In this document: positions 25,886-35,401 of the stretch, in pieces
Layout: the number at the start of each line of letters is the position of its first letter
Numbering within the stretch: the first letter of the stretch is position 1
Assembly (NCBI GenBank): GCA_016870715.1
Contig: VGAL01000011.1
Location: 1-37,760, forward strand
Source: Actinomycetota bacterium
GTDB lineage: Bacteria; Actinomycetota; Actinomycetes; Nanopelagicales; Nanopelagicaceae
DNA length: 37,760 nucleotides
Direction: 5' to 3'
Position numbers and translations under genes: made by a program
The notes under the pieces: generated by a model
What the model saw: the letters and a program-made list of their open reading frames with translations, nothing else
The model's database searches: none
Told to the model about the DNA's origin: nothing

Positions 25886-27645
25886 TGCGTTCACATAAGG
25901 CAGGTTTACTCTCACTCTCTCAAGAAGGAGCGCAGGTAGTTCTGGCTGGTTGGATCGCGCGCCGGCGAGATCATGGTGGTGTGGCTTTCATCGATCTGCG
26001 CGATGCATCGGGATGGGCACAAGTAGTCATCAATGATGAATCGGTAGCCGCCGCTCTTCGTGCAGAGTGGTGCGTGCGCGTAGCAGGAAAGGTCCGACGA
26101 CGACCTGCCGGAAATGAAAACTTAAATGTTCCTACGGGGGAAATCGAAGTTTTGTGCGAGGAGCTCACCGTGTTGAGCGAGGCTGCACCACTGCCATTTC
26201 CTATTGATAGTGGCGAACGAGTTGAAGCAAATGAAGAGACTCGTTTGAAATATCGCTATCTAGATCTTCGTCGTGAGGGCCCTGCCAAGGCGCTGCGAAC
26301 CAGATCCAAAGTTACCTCTGTCATCAGGCGGGTGATGGAGGAGTCGGAGTTCCTAGAGATTGAAACCCCAAATTTGACCCGATCAACTCCAGAAGGTGCG
26401 CGAGACTTCCTCGTTCCCGTTCGACTTCAACCAGGAAGCTGGTACGCCCTTCCGCAATCACCCCAACTTTTTAAGCAACTTCTGATGGTTGCGGGTATGG
26501 AACGTTATTACCAGATTGCTCGATGCTTTCGAGATGAGGATTTTCGCGCAGATCGACAACCTGAATTTACTCAATTAGATGTCGAGATGAGCTTTGTCAC
26601 TGAAGATGATGTGTTAGCGCTTACAGAGAAATTGCTCTCAAGGATTTGGAGTGAGCTTCTCAACTACGAGATACCCATGCCTATCCCGCGAATGACCTAT
26701 GTGGAAGCGATGCGACGTTTTGGTTCTGACAAACCTGATTTGCGTTTTGGAAATGAACTCGTAGATGTGACAGAGTTCTTTAAAAAGACCGAATTTAAGA
26801 TTTTCCAAAGCGAATTTGTTGGTGCGGTCGTGATGCCAGGGGGAGCCTGGCAAGCCCGTCGGGAGCTTGATGCATGGCAAGAGTGGGCAAAGGCGCGAGG
26901 AGCCAAGGGCTTGGCTTACATTCTTGTCGGCCAAGATGGCGAGATTTCTGGTCCGGTAGCAAAGAACATCTCCGAAAACGAGCGAAATGGAATTGCCAGT
27001 GCGGTGGGCGCCCAACCCAACGATGCAATTTTCTTTGCCGCTGGAGCGCGGACGGAGGCATTGGCCTTGCTTGGGGCAGCGCGCCTCGAGATTGGTAAGC
27101 GGTGTGGATTGATTGGTGAGAACGAATGGCGATTCCTCTGGGTCGTGGACGCACCCATGTTCGAGAAGAATGATGAAGGGCGCTGGACTGCAGTGCATCA
27201 CCCATTTACCGGTCCAAAGCCGGAATTTGCCTCAACCTTTCATACCCACCCTGAAAGCGCACTGGCCTATGCATACGACATTGTTCTCAACGGGAATGAG
27301 ATAGGTGGAGGTTCAATCCGAATCCATCAACGTGAAATGCAGCAACGAGTCTTTGATGTAATCGGCCTTACAAAGGAAGAGGCAGAGTCGAAGTTTGGCT
27401 TTTTGTTAGAGGCATTCACCTATGGGCCACCCCCTCACGGAGGTATCGCATTGGGAATTGATCGGCTCACCGCGCTCATTGCGGGAGTTGATTCGATTCG
27501 AGAGGTCATCGCATTCCCAAAAACTGCCAGTGGTGGAGATCCAATAACTGGTGCACCCACTCCAATCACACCCGCGCAACGTAAAGAGGCGGGTATCGAT
27601 GCTCTTCCTGAGGAGAACCCCAAAAATGGAAAGAGCGTGAAATAA
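25885..27645 (+). CDS. aspS: Aspartyl-tRNA synthetase, probably nondiscriminating
   Basis: This 586-residue bacterial-type AspRS has an OB-fold anticodon domain (about 15-105), the class II core with [20 protein letters not shown] and [11 protein letters not shown], and flipping-loop/motif 2 [18 protein letters not shown]. The GAD insertion domain (about 280-410) and motif 3 [15 protein letters not shown] follow. In the anticodon loop contact the sequence is RRRDHGG, with His30 where strict enzymes carry Leu. From studies of the family, this points to an enzyme that also charges tRNA-Asn and relies on GatCAB. The GTG start shares its first base with the last base of the hisS stop. Confidence 0.94.
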   Translation: MRSHKAGLLSLSQEGAQVVLAGWIARRRDHGGVAFIDLRDASGWAQVVINDESVAAALRAEWCVRVAGKVRRRPAGNENLNVPTGEIEVLCEELTVLSEAAPLPFPIDSGERVEANEETRLKYRYLDLRREGPAKALRTRSKVTSVIRRVMEESEFLEIETPNLTRSTPEGARDFLVPVRLQPGSWYALPQSPQLFKQLLMVAGMERYYQIARCFRDEDFRADRQPEFTQLDVEMSFVTEDDVLALTEKLLSRIWSELLNYEIPMPIPRMTYVEAMRRFGSDKPDLRFGNELVDVTEFFKKTEFKIFQSEFVGAVVMPGGAWQARRELDAWQEWAKARGAKGLAYILVGQDGEISGPVAKNISENERNGIASAVGAQPNDAIFFAAGARTEALALLGAARLEIGKRCGLIGENEWRFLWVVDAPMFEKNDEGRWTAVHHPFTGPKPEFASTFHTHPESALAYAYDIVLNGNEIGGGSIRIHQREMQQRVFDVIGLTKEEAESKFGFLLEAFTYGPPPHGGIALGIDRLTALIAGVDSIREVIAFPKTASGGDPITGAPTPITPAQRKEAGIDALPEENPKNGKSVK

Positions 27646-27646
27646 G

Positions 27647-28315
27647 GTGTTCAAGTCGAGAATCAATCATTCGCTCTTACTCTCCATATTGACCGTCGCA
27701 TTGACAGTCTCGTTGAGCGGATGTGGTGCGCCCTCGAAAATCTATGCCAAGAATGGACAACTCGGGGTCTTTTTTACCGTTCCCTCGGGCTGGTACAAAA
27801 TTTCGGCGGAGGATATTCGAACATATGAATTAGAAGGTGCTGATGCGGCTGCCAAGACCAAAGCCGATTTAGTTCTCTGGCAAGAGGCATTTAGCGAGAG
27901 TCGGAAGACAAGCGCAAAGAATCTTTTGCAGCTAGAGGCGCCTTTGGCATTGACTGCTTTTGCTCGAGTGCGAGCATTAACCCTCAGTGAGAGCGATGCG
28001 ATGTCCTACAACGGGCTGCGAAATTTAATTTTACCGGTCACTGATTTGATTTCTGGTGAATCAACAATCGTCGATGATTTTCAGTTATTGGATGAGCAGG
28101 AAATCATAACTGATACCGCTCAAGGATTGAGAACTGTTTATTCGTTCTCTCCAAAAGGCGGGGAGGACGAGACAGTCGACCAGACTGCGCTTCTTTCGAA
28201 CGATCGTCGCTCAATTTATTTCTTTCTCGTTCGTTGTACAACCGAATGCTTTACCGAATCTGAGAGTGCGGTAGATGAGATTGTTCAATCATTTACCGTG
28301 AAAGGTAGGAAATAG
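27647..28315 (+). CDS. Lipoprotein of unknown function
   Basis: This 222-residue protein starts with MFKSRINHS, then a hydrophobic core and the lipobox LSGC with Cys26, so it should be a membrane-anchored lipoprotein. The mature part has a short beta-rich lead (GQLGVFFTVPSGWYKISAEDI), a helical stretch and a C-terminal segment with two cysteines (VRCTTECFTE) that may pair. I do not recognise the family. It follows aspS by 1 nt and precedes the FtsH-like gene by 2 nt, so the two downstream products are probably made together. A role as a partner or substrate-presenting factor for that protease is possible but unproven. Confidence 0.75.
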   Translation: MFKSRINHSLLLSILTVALTVSLSGCGAPSKIYAKNGQLGVFFTVPSGWYKISAEDIRTYELEGADAAAKTKADLVLWQEAFSESRKTSAKNLLQLEAPLALTAFARVRALTLSESDAMSYNGLRNLILPVTDLISGESTIVDDFQLLDEQEIITDTAQGLRTVYSFSPKGGEDETVDQTALLSNDRRSIYFFLVRCTTECFTESESAVDEIVQSFTVKGRK

Positions 28316-28317
28316 AA

Positions 28318-30576
28318 ATGTCCACGACCTCTAATTCGGCAACTCCCGCTCAGTTCGTTAGCAGACCTCGGGATACTGATCGCAAGACTCGAATTCACTT
28401 AGGCATGTTCGATCGTTTGAAGTTCTTAATCGCGTTTACTATCACCTTCTTCGTCCTTGTTTGGTCGGATATGGCAGGAAATCCGCTTCTGGGCTTTAAC
28501 GATGCGTTAATCGAGCGAACTCGCTCTACCTGGTGGATCTTCGTTCTTGCTGCAATCGAAATCATCCGACAGATTCATTTCTTGATCTCTGAATATGCCT
28601 CGCCCTATCACGGCTTCTGGCAAAAATACTTCGCTTTCGTAGACAAGACACTACATCGAATAAGCGATTGGAATCGTTTTAGACTCTCCCGAGCCATTAA
28701 ATGGCTGCTGTTCATCGCTCTACTTGCGGTGATTCTTGGCGCAATTTATGACGAAGCGCCAGTGCGAGCGCTTTTCCTCGCTCCAGCAGCGCTATTTGCT
28801 GCCCTTCCCTTCATCGCTCAATTGATGTTCGCGGTTGTCTTCATTCTCATCCAATTCGTTGCGCTCTTTTGGTTCCTTTCTCGCGGTGGAATAGATACCT
28901 ATTTCCCTGACGATATTCGGACGAGATTTACTGATGTATGGGGACAAGATCATGTCCTCGCTCGAATTCGGGAGAATTTGATGTTCCTCGAACGACCTGA
29001 AGAGATAGAGAAGTTCGGAGGTTACGTACCGGGAGGAATTCTGCTCTGGGGGCCTCCTGGTACCGGAAAGACTCTGATGGCTGAAGCGATGGCTGGCGAG
29101 ACTGGAAAACCATTCGTCTTCGTGGATCCAGGGGCCTTTAACAATATGTTCTTTGGAATCGGAATTCTCAAAGTGAAATCTCTCTTTCGTAAATTGCGAA
29201 AGCTTGCGCTTCGTTATGGCGGGGTCGTTGCGTTCTTTGACGAAGCCGACGCGTTGGGCAATCGGGGATTAGCTCCTGCAGGCGGGATTGGACGCTATAG
29301 CGAGAATGAGTGTCATGGTGGCAACTACCTCTCGCCTGTGAGCGCCAATTTGGTCTTTCGAGAGAAATTTATGATGGGCGGAGCCGCCGGTGGTGGAGGT
29401 GGCATGGGCACCCTTCAGGCGCTTCTGACCGAGCTCTCTGGTTTGAAGAAACCACGTGGTTTTCTCAATCGAGTAGTCCGTCGCACTTTAGGCATGCGGC
29501 CAAAGACGCCACCGAAGTACCGCATTCTCATTGTGATGGCGACCAACCTACCTGAGGCCCTCGATGAAGCGCTATTACGTCCAGGGCGAATAGATCGAAT
29601 GTACCGAGTGGGATATCCAAGCAAGGCAGGACGAATTCGAACCTATGAAGGGTATTTAGCCAAAGTTTCACATTCGCTCTCTCCTGAGGAGATCGACAAG
29701 TTAGCGACGATAACTCCGTATGCAACTGGCGCGCGAATAAAGGACACAATCAACGAAGCGCTCATCTATGCGATTAGAAGTGGGCGAACCACAATCACAT
29801 GGCCTGATGTCATCAAAGCGAAGCAACTGAAGGAATTGGGGCCACCGGAAGATGTCGAGTACATCGAGCGCGAGCGTCATGCCGTGGCAATACATGAAGC
29901 GTGTCATGGCGTTATGGCACATGTGGTACGCCGACACATGATGATTGATCTTGCAACAATCGAAAAAGGCTCAGACTATCTAGGAATGGTTGCAAGCATT
30001 CCGCCGGATGATCAATTCACTCGATGGAAGAGCGAATATGAAGCCGACATACTGGTCTCACTTGCATCCCTAGCTGGCGAGCGAATGTTCTTCGGGGGCG
30101 ATAATTCATCGGGAGTTTCCGGTGATTTGGAGAGCGCAACCACGATTGCCAGTTTTATGGAAGGGCATTGGGGAATGGGGTCGACAGTCTCATCGCATGC
30201 GTCAAATAAGCGATTTGAAGTAGGAGCGCCAGGAGGTGGCGGTAAAGAGAAGCGCGGTGATGCTGCAAAAGAGATGCGTCGCTCATTGGCCGACCGAATC
30301 GAAAGTAATCTAGCAACCTTGCTCAACAAGGCAGAGAAATTGCTCAAAGAGAATCGCAATCAGGTTCTCTCTCTAGCGCATGCTCTAGAAGTCCATAAGA
30401 CCTTATCGGGCGAAGATGTTGCTGCGGTGATTGATGGAGTTGCCGGTCCGATTGTTGATGGTCGTCCCTATACCAAAGCGAAGAATATAAAGATTTTGGA
30501 GGCCTATCACGAGGCGGCAGTTCGAGCACATCGTGACCATAACTCTCCTTCCATTCTTCTTCCTGAACTACAGTGA
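28318..30576 (+). CDS. FtsH-like membrane AAA protease with extended N-terminal membrane region
   Basis: This 752-residue protein combines an AAA ATPase and an M41-type protease. Residues 35-190 hold about four to five hydrophobic segments, where FtsH usually has two. The ATPase has Walker A GPPGTGKT (245-252), pore loop MFFGIG (277-282), Walker B FFDEAD (306-311), sensor Asn410 and RPGRIDR (421-427). Between Walker B and sensor 1 lies about 100 residues with a Gly run (354-364), roughly twice the spacing I recall in FtsH. The protease part has HEACH (526-530), with Glu527 as catalytic base and Asp603 in SGDLESAT as third zinc ligand. The spacing is close to that of FtsH. ATP-driven membrane proteolysis is the expected role. 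It follows the lipoprotein gene by 2 nt. Confidence 0.85.
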   Translation: MSTTSNSATPAQFVSRPRDTDRKTRIHLGMFDRLKFLIAFTITFFVLVWSDMAGNPLLGFNDALIERTRSTWWIFVLAAIEIIRQIHFLISEYASPYHGFWQKYFAFVDKTLHRISDWNRFRLSRAIKWLLFIALLAVILGAIYDEAPVRALFLAPAALFAALPFIAQLMFAVVFILIQFVALFWFLSRGGIDTYFPDDIRTRFTDVWGQDHVLARIRENLMFLERPEEIEKFGGYVPGGILLWGPPGTGKTLMAEAMAGETGKPFVFVDPGAFNNMFFGIGILKVKSLFRKLRKLALRYGGVVAFFDEADALGNRGLAPAGGIGRYSENECHGGNYLSPVSANLVFREKFMMGGAAGGGGGMGTLQALLTELSGLKKPRGFLNRVVRRTLGMRPKTPPKYRILIVMATNLPEALDEALLRPGRIDRMYRVGYPSKAGRIRTYEGYLAKVSHSLSPEEIDKLATITPYATGARIKDTINEALIYAIRSGRTTITWPDVIKAKQLKELGPPEDVEYIERERHAVAIHEACHGVMAHVVRRHMMIDLATIEKGSDYLGMVASIPPDDQFTRWKSEYEADILVSLASLAGERMFFGGDNSSGVSGDLESATTIASFMEGHWGMGSTVSSHASNKRFEVGAPGGGGKEKRGDAAKEMRRSLADRIESNLATLLNKAEKLLKENRNQVLSLAHALEVHKTLSGEDVAAVIDGVAGPIVDGRPYTKAKNIKILEAYHEAAVRAHRDHNSPSILLPELQ

Positions 30577-30603
30577 ATCTGAAGAGTCAGCCCTGGAACG
30601 TTC

Positions 30604-31893
30604 GTGGATCTCTTCGATAATCCAGCGAACATAAGCGATCAAGCACCACTTGCTGCGCGATTGCGACCACAGATTCTCGAAGAAGTTTTAGGCCAAGAGA
30701 ATCTTCTGCAACCGGGCGCTCCGCTCACACGACTGTTGGCACACGAGAAATCGGCACCACCAGCGATCATTCTTTACGGACCACCCGGGTGTGGGAAGAC
30801 CACTCTCGCTCTGCTTTTGGCAACTGGGCGGCGATTCCGTCAATTGTCCGCTGTATCAGCTGGAATTAAAGAGGTGCGTGATGAGATTGAGAGCGCCCGT
30901 TTTCAACTTAGCCAACGTGGAACAGAGACAATCCTTTTCATAGATGAAGTCCATAGATTTAACAAAGCCCAACAAGATGCATTACTGCCAGCTGTTGAAG
31001 ATAAAATCATCACATTGATTGCAGCAACAACCGAGAATCCATCATTCTCAATCATCACTCCTTTGCTTTCTCGCTCCCTAGTTGTCCGTTTGCAGGGCCT
31101 CAACAATGAGAATGCTGACGCGCTCATCACACGGGCTCTCACATCAGAGAGAGGATTGAATAATTCTGTTGCTATCGACAAGGCTGCACGAGAAGAGTTG
31201 ATCAGACTTGCTCATGGTGATGCTAGAAGATTGCTCACATATTTAGAGGCAGCAGCGGGCGCCGCAGAAAATGGGATTATCTCCAGTAAAAGCGTATCGG
31301 CTGCCGCAGATCGTTCTTTAGTTGATTTTAATATTGATTTGCATTACGACATCATCAGCGCCTTCATAAAATCTGTTCGTGGCTCTGATGTTGATGCAGC
31401 AATTCATTATCTGCTCCGTGCAATCGAAGGAGGAGAAGATTTACGTTTCCTAGCCCGACGTTTAATCATTCTTGCTAGCGAAGATATTGGCATGGCTGAT
31501 TCTCAGGCGCTCGTTGTGACAACTGCGGCGGCTTCGGCAGCGGCTCTAGTAGGTGCACCCGAGGGGCACTATGCGCTGGTTCATGCAACCGTCTACTGCG
31601 CGTTAGCGCCAAAATCCAATGCGCTCTATCGCGCCATGGGGCAAGCTCAGGCAGATATCGCCAAGGCAGAAATCGGAGAAGTCCCAGAAAATTTGCGAGA
31701 TGGCAATTCGCCATTCGGTCAGAGCGGGGTTTACCGGTACCCTCATGACTATCCCGAGGGTGTTGTGAGCGCGAAATATCTGCCCGGACCGCTGGTAGGT
31801 CGGAGATACTACGAACCGACAGGCCACGGGGCGGAGGCGCGGATTTCGCAGGCGCTCTCGCGAATACGGGAAATTTTGGAGGGTGAGGAATGA
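30604..31893 (+). CDS. rarA: Replication-associated recombination protein RarA (MgsA)
   Basis: This 429-residue AAA+ clamp-loader-like protein acts at stalled replication forks. It has LAARLRPQILEEVLGQENLL, Walker A GPPGCGKTTLA, Walker B LFIDEVHRFNKAQQDALLPAVED, sensor 1 AATTENPSFSI, and the C-terminal tetramerisation region with GEDLRFLARRLIILASEDIGMAD. GHYALVHATVYCALAPKSNALYRAM and YRYPHDYPEG follow, all characteristic of RarA. The GTG start lies 27 nt after the protease gene. The 3' end overlaps the DUF948 gene in ATGA. Confidence 0.94.
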   Translation: MDLFDNPANISDQAPLAARLRPQILEEVLGQENLLQPGAPLTRLLAHEKSAPPAIILYGPPGCGKTTLALLLATGRRFRQLSAVSAGIKEVRDEIESARFQLSQRGTETILFIDEVHRFNKAQQDALLPAVEDKIITLIAATTENPSFSIITPLLSRSLVVRLQGLNNENADALITRALTSERGLNNSVAIDKAAREELIRLAHGDARRLLTYLEAAAGAAENGIISSKSVSAAADRSLVDFNIDLHYDIISAFIKSVRGSDVDAAIHYLLRAIEGGEDLRFLARRLIILASEDIGMADSQALVVTTAAASAAALVGAPEGHYALVHATVYCALAPKSNALYRAMGQAQADIAKAEIGEVPENLRDGNSPFGQSGVYRYPHDYPEGVVSAKYLPGPLVGRRYYEPTGHGAEARISQALSRIREILEGEE

Positions 31894-32234
31894 GCGCAGG
31901 TGGAATTGCCGCAATCATCGCAGCTAGTGCGCTGGCAGTTGTCGCAGTAGCAATTGCCTACGCTGTGATCCGATTTAGTAAGGTGCTTGATGAGGCCAGC
32001 GCCGCTATTAAGAACGTAACCACAGAAACTGTTCCTCTCATAGAGGAAGTCACCACAACCGTGGAATTAACTAATAGACAATTGGAGAGGGTTGATCATC
32101 TCACCAAGAGCGTTGAAACCTTTGCCACGAAGCTCTCTTCATCAGCTGATTCAGTTCTATCAAAAGGTTCCGCAGCAAAATTAGCAGGGGTAGCCTGGGG
32201 AATAGCAAAAGCGTCAAGAAAAAAGAAGAAGTAG
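31890..32234 (+). CDS. DUF948-family small membrane protein
   Basis: This 114-residue protein has one N-terminal membrane helix (about 3-27, AIIAASALAVVAVAIAYAVIRF). A long amphipathic helical segment rich in Glu, Thr and Val follows (VLDEASAAIKNVTTETVPLIEEVTTTVELTNRQLERVDHLTKSVETF), the pattern of DUF948 proteins. The C-terminus ends in a lysine run. The function is unknown. It is coupled to rarA by an ATGA overlap and precedes alaS by 18 nt. A gene of this type between rarA and alaS is usual in actinobacteria. Confidence 0.82.
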   Translation: MSAGGIAAIIAASALAVVAVAIAYAVIRFSKVLDEASAAIKNVTTETVPLIEEVTTTVELTNRQLERVDHLTKSVETFATKLSSSADSVLSKGSAAKLAGVAWGIAKASRKKKK

Positions 32235-32252
32235 TCGACGGAAAATATCTTC

Positions 32253-34934
32253 ATGGATTCTGCTCAGATTCGACGTCGCTGGTTATCATTTTTTGAGAGC
32301 GAGAATAAGGTCGGCCTCAATCACACCGTAGTGCCCTCTGCCTCATTAGTTGCCGATGATCCAAACCTACTTCTGATCAATGCCGGCATGGTTCCTTTCA
32401 AACCATTCTTCTTAGGTGAACTTGCTCCTCCTTATCCACGAGCGACGTCAGTACAAAAATGTGTCAGAACCCTCGACATCGATGAAGTTGGAAAGACCAC
32501 TCGCCATGGTTCTTTCTTTCAAATGTGTGGAAATTTCTCTTTTGGAGATTATTTCAAAGAGGGGGCCATTGCGTTGGCCTGGGAGTTGCTCACCAAGCCC
32601 GTCTCCGATGGCGGTTATGGCTTTCCTGAATCAAAGCTCTGGGTCACTGTCTATCACGATGATGATGAAGCTGCGTCCATATGGGAGAAGCAGATAGGTA
32701 TTCCTCAAGAGCGAATTCAACGCCGGGGGATGGCTGATAACTTCTGGTCAATGGGCGTCCCAGGTCCTTGTGGTCCGTGCTCCGAAATCTATTTTGATCG
32801 AGGAGCCGAATATGGACGTGAAGGTGGTCCTGTTGCCGATGAGGATCGATACCTTGAGATTTGGAATCTAGTTTTTATGCAATTTGAACGTGGTGCCGGT
32901 AGTGGAAAAGAAGATTTCCCGATTCTTGGCGATTTACCAAAGAAGAGTATTGACACCGGTCTTGGATTAGAGCGAACTGCTGCGTTGTTGCAGGGAGTCG
33001 AGAACATTTATGAGATTGACACAACTCGAAAAATCCTCGATACAGCTTCAATGTTGACTGGAAAGAAGTATGGCGTCAATGCTAAGAATGACGTTTCGCT
33101 GAGGGTTATAGCGGATCATGCGCGAACGGCAGCGATGTTGATCTGTGATGGCGTTACCCCAGGAAATGAGGGGCGAGGTTACATATTACGGCGGATGATG
33201 CGTCGAACGATTCGCAACATGCGAATTCTTGGCGCGCAAGATCCAACGATTGTGGAATTAATGGATAGCGCCATTGGCGCCATGGGGCCGCAATATCCTG
33301 AGCTTCAATCCGACCGCAATCGCATCACTCAAGTTGCCGCAAGTGAGGAGGAGTCATTCCTACAAACTCTTCGTTCCGGAACAACCCTTTTTGAGAGCGC
33401 TGCTGATGATTTGAAGAAGAGAAAATCAGCGACAATCTCCGGGGATGATGCTTTCAAATTACACGACACTTATGGTTTCCCCATCGACCTTACTTTGGAG
33501 ATGGCAGAGGAAATCGGCTTGAAAGTCGATCAAGAAGCCTTTAAGAAGTTAATGAGTGAACAAAAAAGTCGAGCAAAGGCCGATGCGAAAGCGAAAAAGA
33601 CTGGACACACCGATCTCACTGTCTATCGCAGTGCGATTGACGCCGCGGGAGCAACTACCTTTCTAGGGTATGAACACTTCTATGCCGAGGCAAAGCTCGC
33701 CTTCCTTCTAAGTAAGGGAGTGCCGGTTTCGAGTGCGAAGGTCGGAGATGAAGTAGAGGTGATTCTCGATCGGACACCGTTCTATGCCGAAGGCGGGGGA
33801 CAGGTAGCTGATTGGGGCAAGATCGTAAATGCCTCTGGATCGACGGTGGAAATCGAAGATGTTCAGGCGCCGCTTCCTGGATTATTCGTGCATCGAGGGA
33901 AAGTCACCAAGGGTGAGATTACCCTGCATGAACAGGTGTTCGCTGAAATTGATAGTGAACGGCGGCACGCACTCTCGCGTTCGCATACAGCAACTCATAT
34001 GGTCCACAAATCATTTCGAGAGGCTCTTGGCGAGACTGCCACACAGGCAGGAACAGAGAACCAACCTGGTCGATTCCGATTCGATTTTGCTGCCGTAGGC
34101 GCCGTCTCAGCGAGCACCATGAGTGAGGTAGAAGATCGAGTCAATTCACAATTGATCCTTGATTTACCCGTCAGCGCCGAAGTTATGTCGCAGGCAGAAG
34201 CAAAACGAACTGGTGCGATTGCTCTCTTTGGTGAGAAGTATGGTGATGAAGTACGAGTAATTTCAGTAGGCGATTGGGCAAAGGAGCTATGTGGTGGCAC
34301 CCACGTCTCCCGATCGAGCCAACTGGGAATCATCAAATTACTCGGAGAATCATCTATTGGTTCAGGGGTGCGTCGAGTCGAAGCTTTGGTTGGCGTGGAT
34401 GCATATCGCTTCTTCGCCCGAGAGCACCTAATCATCAACTCAGTGAGTGAGGCGGTGAAGGCAACCAAGAGCGAGGAATTGCCAGAGCGAATTGAAACCG
34501 TTCTTGATCGATTGAAAAATGCTGAGAAGGAGATTGCGCAATTCAAGAGTAAAGAAGCTCTGGGACAAGTCGATGAACTCCTGAAGAAGGTTAAATCGTC
34601 AGAAGGAATCAATTCGATTATTACGACTGTCAAAGGTGATCTCAATAATGAGGACCTTCGTGCAATCGCTGGTGCACTAATGTCTCGCATGAATAACGAA
34701 TCTTCGGTAATCGCCCTCTTCACTGCAGGGGTCAAACCAATTGTGATTGCTCAAACCAACGAAGCCTCCCGTACATCTGGGGTGAGAGCCGGTGAGATGG
34801 TAAAGCGAGCATCTAAGGCGCTAGGTGGCGGAGGTGGCGGTAAAGATGATTTCGCCCAAGGTGGAGGGGTAAACGCTAAGGCTATCCCAGATGCCATCAA
34901 GGAACTTGAGGCATACCTCGCCACTATTAGTTAA
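32253..34934 (+). CDS. alaS: Alanyl-tRNA synthetase
   Basis: This 893-residue protein has the full AlaRS architecture. The aminoacylation domain (about 1-240) starts with [31 protein letters not shown] and contains FKPFFLG and [20 protein letters not shown]. The tRNA-recognition domain is followed by the editing domain (about 480-720), with HTATHMVH and the zinc-binding CGGTHV. The C-Ala domain ends with a coiled coil and a glycine-rich [15 protein letters not shown] (about 853-867), which is typical. Editing residues are present, so it should hydrolyse Ser- and Gly-tRNA-Ala. It is followed after 2 nt by ruvX. Confidence 0.97.
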   Translation: MDSAQIRRRWLSFFESENKVGLNHTVVPSASLVADDPNLLLINAGMVPFKPFFLGELAPPYPRATSVQKCVRTLDIDEVGKTTRHGSFFQMCGNFSFGDYFKEGAIALAWELLTKPVSDGGYGFPESKLWVTVYHDDDEAASIWEKQIGIPQERIQRRGMADNFWSMGVPGPCGPCSEIYFDRGAEYGREGGPVADEDRYLEIWNLVFMQFERGAGSGKEDFPILGDLPKKSIDTGLGLERTAALLQGVENIYEIDTTRKILDTASMLTGKKYGVNAKNDVSLRVIADHARTAAMLICDGVTPGNEGRGYILRRMMRRTIRNMRILGAQDPTIVELMDSAIGAMGPQYPELQSDRNRITQVAASEEESFLQTLRSGTTLFESAADDLKKRKSATISGDDAFKLHDTYGFPIDLTLEMAEEIGLKVDQEAFKKLMSEQKSRAKADAKAKKTGHTDLTVYRSAIDAAGATTFLGYEHFYAEAKLAFLLSKGVPVSSAKVGDEVEVILDRTPFYAEGGGQVADWGKIVNASGSTVEIEDVQAPLPGLFVHRGKVTKGEITLHEQVFAEIDSERRHALSRSHTATHMVHKSFREALGETATQAGTENQPGRFRFDFAAVGAVSASTMSEVEDRVNSQLILDLPVSAEVMSQAEAKRTGAIALFGEKYGDEVRVISVGDWAKELCGGTHVSRSSQLGIIKLLGESSIGSGVRRVEALVGVDAYRFFAREHLIINSVSEAVKATKSEELPERIETVLDRLKNAEKEIAQFKSKEALGQVDELLKKVKSSEGINSIITTVKGDLNNEDLRAIAGALMSRMNNESSVIALFTAGVKPIVIAQTNEASRTSGVRAGEMVKRASKALGGGGGGKDDFAQGGGVNAKAIPDAIKELEAYLATIS

Positions 34935-34936
34935 TC

Positions 34937-35401
34937 TTGATTGTCGTGGAAGAGAAGAATCAGCAATCGCCGACCGTCAATGGACCATTGATGGGTTTAG
35001 ATATTGGCAAAGTGCGAATCGGAGTTGCGCTCTCAGACCTCAGCCACATCTTGGCCTCACCACATGCCACCATAATGCGCACCTCTGATGAAGGGGCGAT
35101 CGATGAAATTCTCCAGGTTGTGCGCGAAAAGAAGGTAGTAGGAATAGTTGCCGGGATCCCAAAGAGCCTGAAGGCTCATAATGCAATAGCTCAAGAACAG
35201 ACTGAGGAGTTCTTGGATAAGCTGGCGGAAAAGACCAATATTCAGATTATCGGAGTAGATGAGCGGTTCACCACAGTTTTAGCTGCCCAACAGCTTCGTG
35301 CATTGGGGCATGATTCACGAAGCATGAAATCAAAGATAGATGCAACCGCAGCTGCAGGAATCCTGCAAAGCTATTTGGATTCCCATGATCACATTCAATA
35401 A
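34937..35401 (+). CDS. ruvX: YqgF/RuvX-family pre-16S rRNA nuclease
   Basis: This 154-residue RNase-H-fold protein has GLDIGKVRIGVALSD with the catalytic aspartate, GIVAGIPKSL, IQIIGVDERFTTVLAAQQL and a final SKIDATAAAGILQSYLD with the last acidic residue. It probably matures the 5' end of 16S rRNA. The TTG 34937 start follows alaS by 2 nt; GTG 34946 or ATG 34991 are alternatives, and the latter would begin right at the first strand. The 3' end overlaps mltG by 17 nt. Confidence 0.9.
   Translation: MIVVEEKNQQSPTVNGPLMGLDIGKVRIGVALSDLSHILASPHATIMRTSDEGAIDEILQVVREKKVVGIVAGIPKSLKAHNAIAQEQTEEFLDKLAEKTNIQIIGVDERFTTVLAAQQLRALGHDSRSMKSKIDATAAAGILQSYLDSHDHIQ

Noticed and set aside
26638-27201. Minus-strand open frame within aspS (187 codons)
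   Set aside because: It lies wholly opposite the conserved GAD and catalytic regions, with no motif and no plausible start signal.
33995-34735. Long minus-strand open frame within alaS (246 codons)
   Set aside because: It is antisense to the conserved editing and C-terminal part of AlaRS and its translation (Arg/Ser-rich) has no family resemblance.
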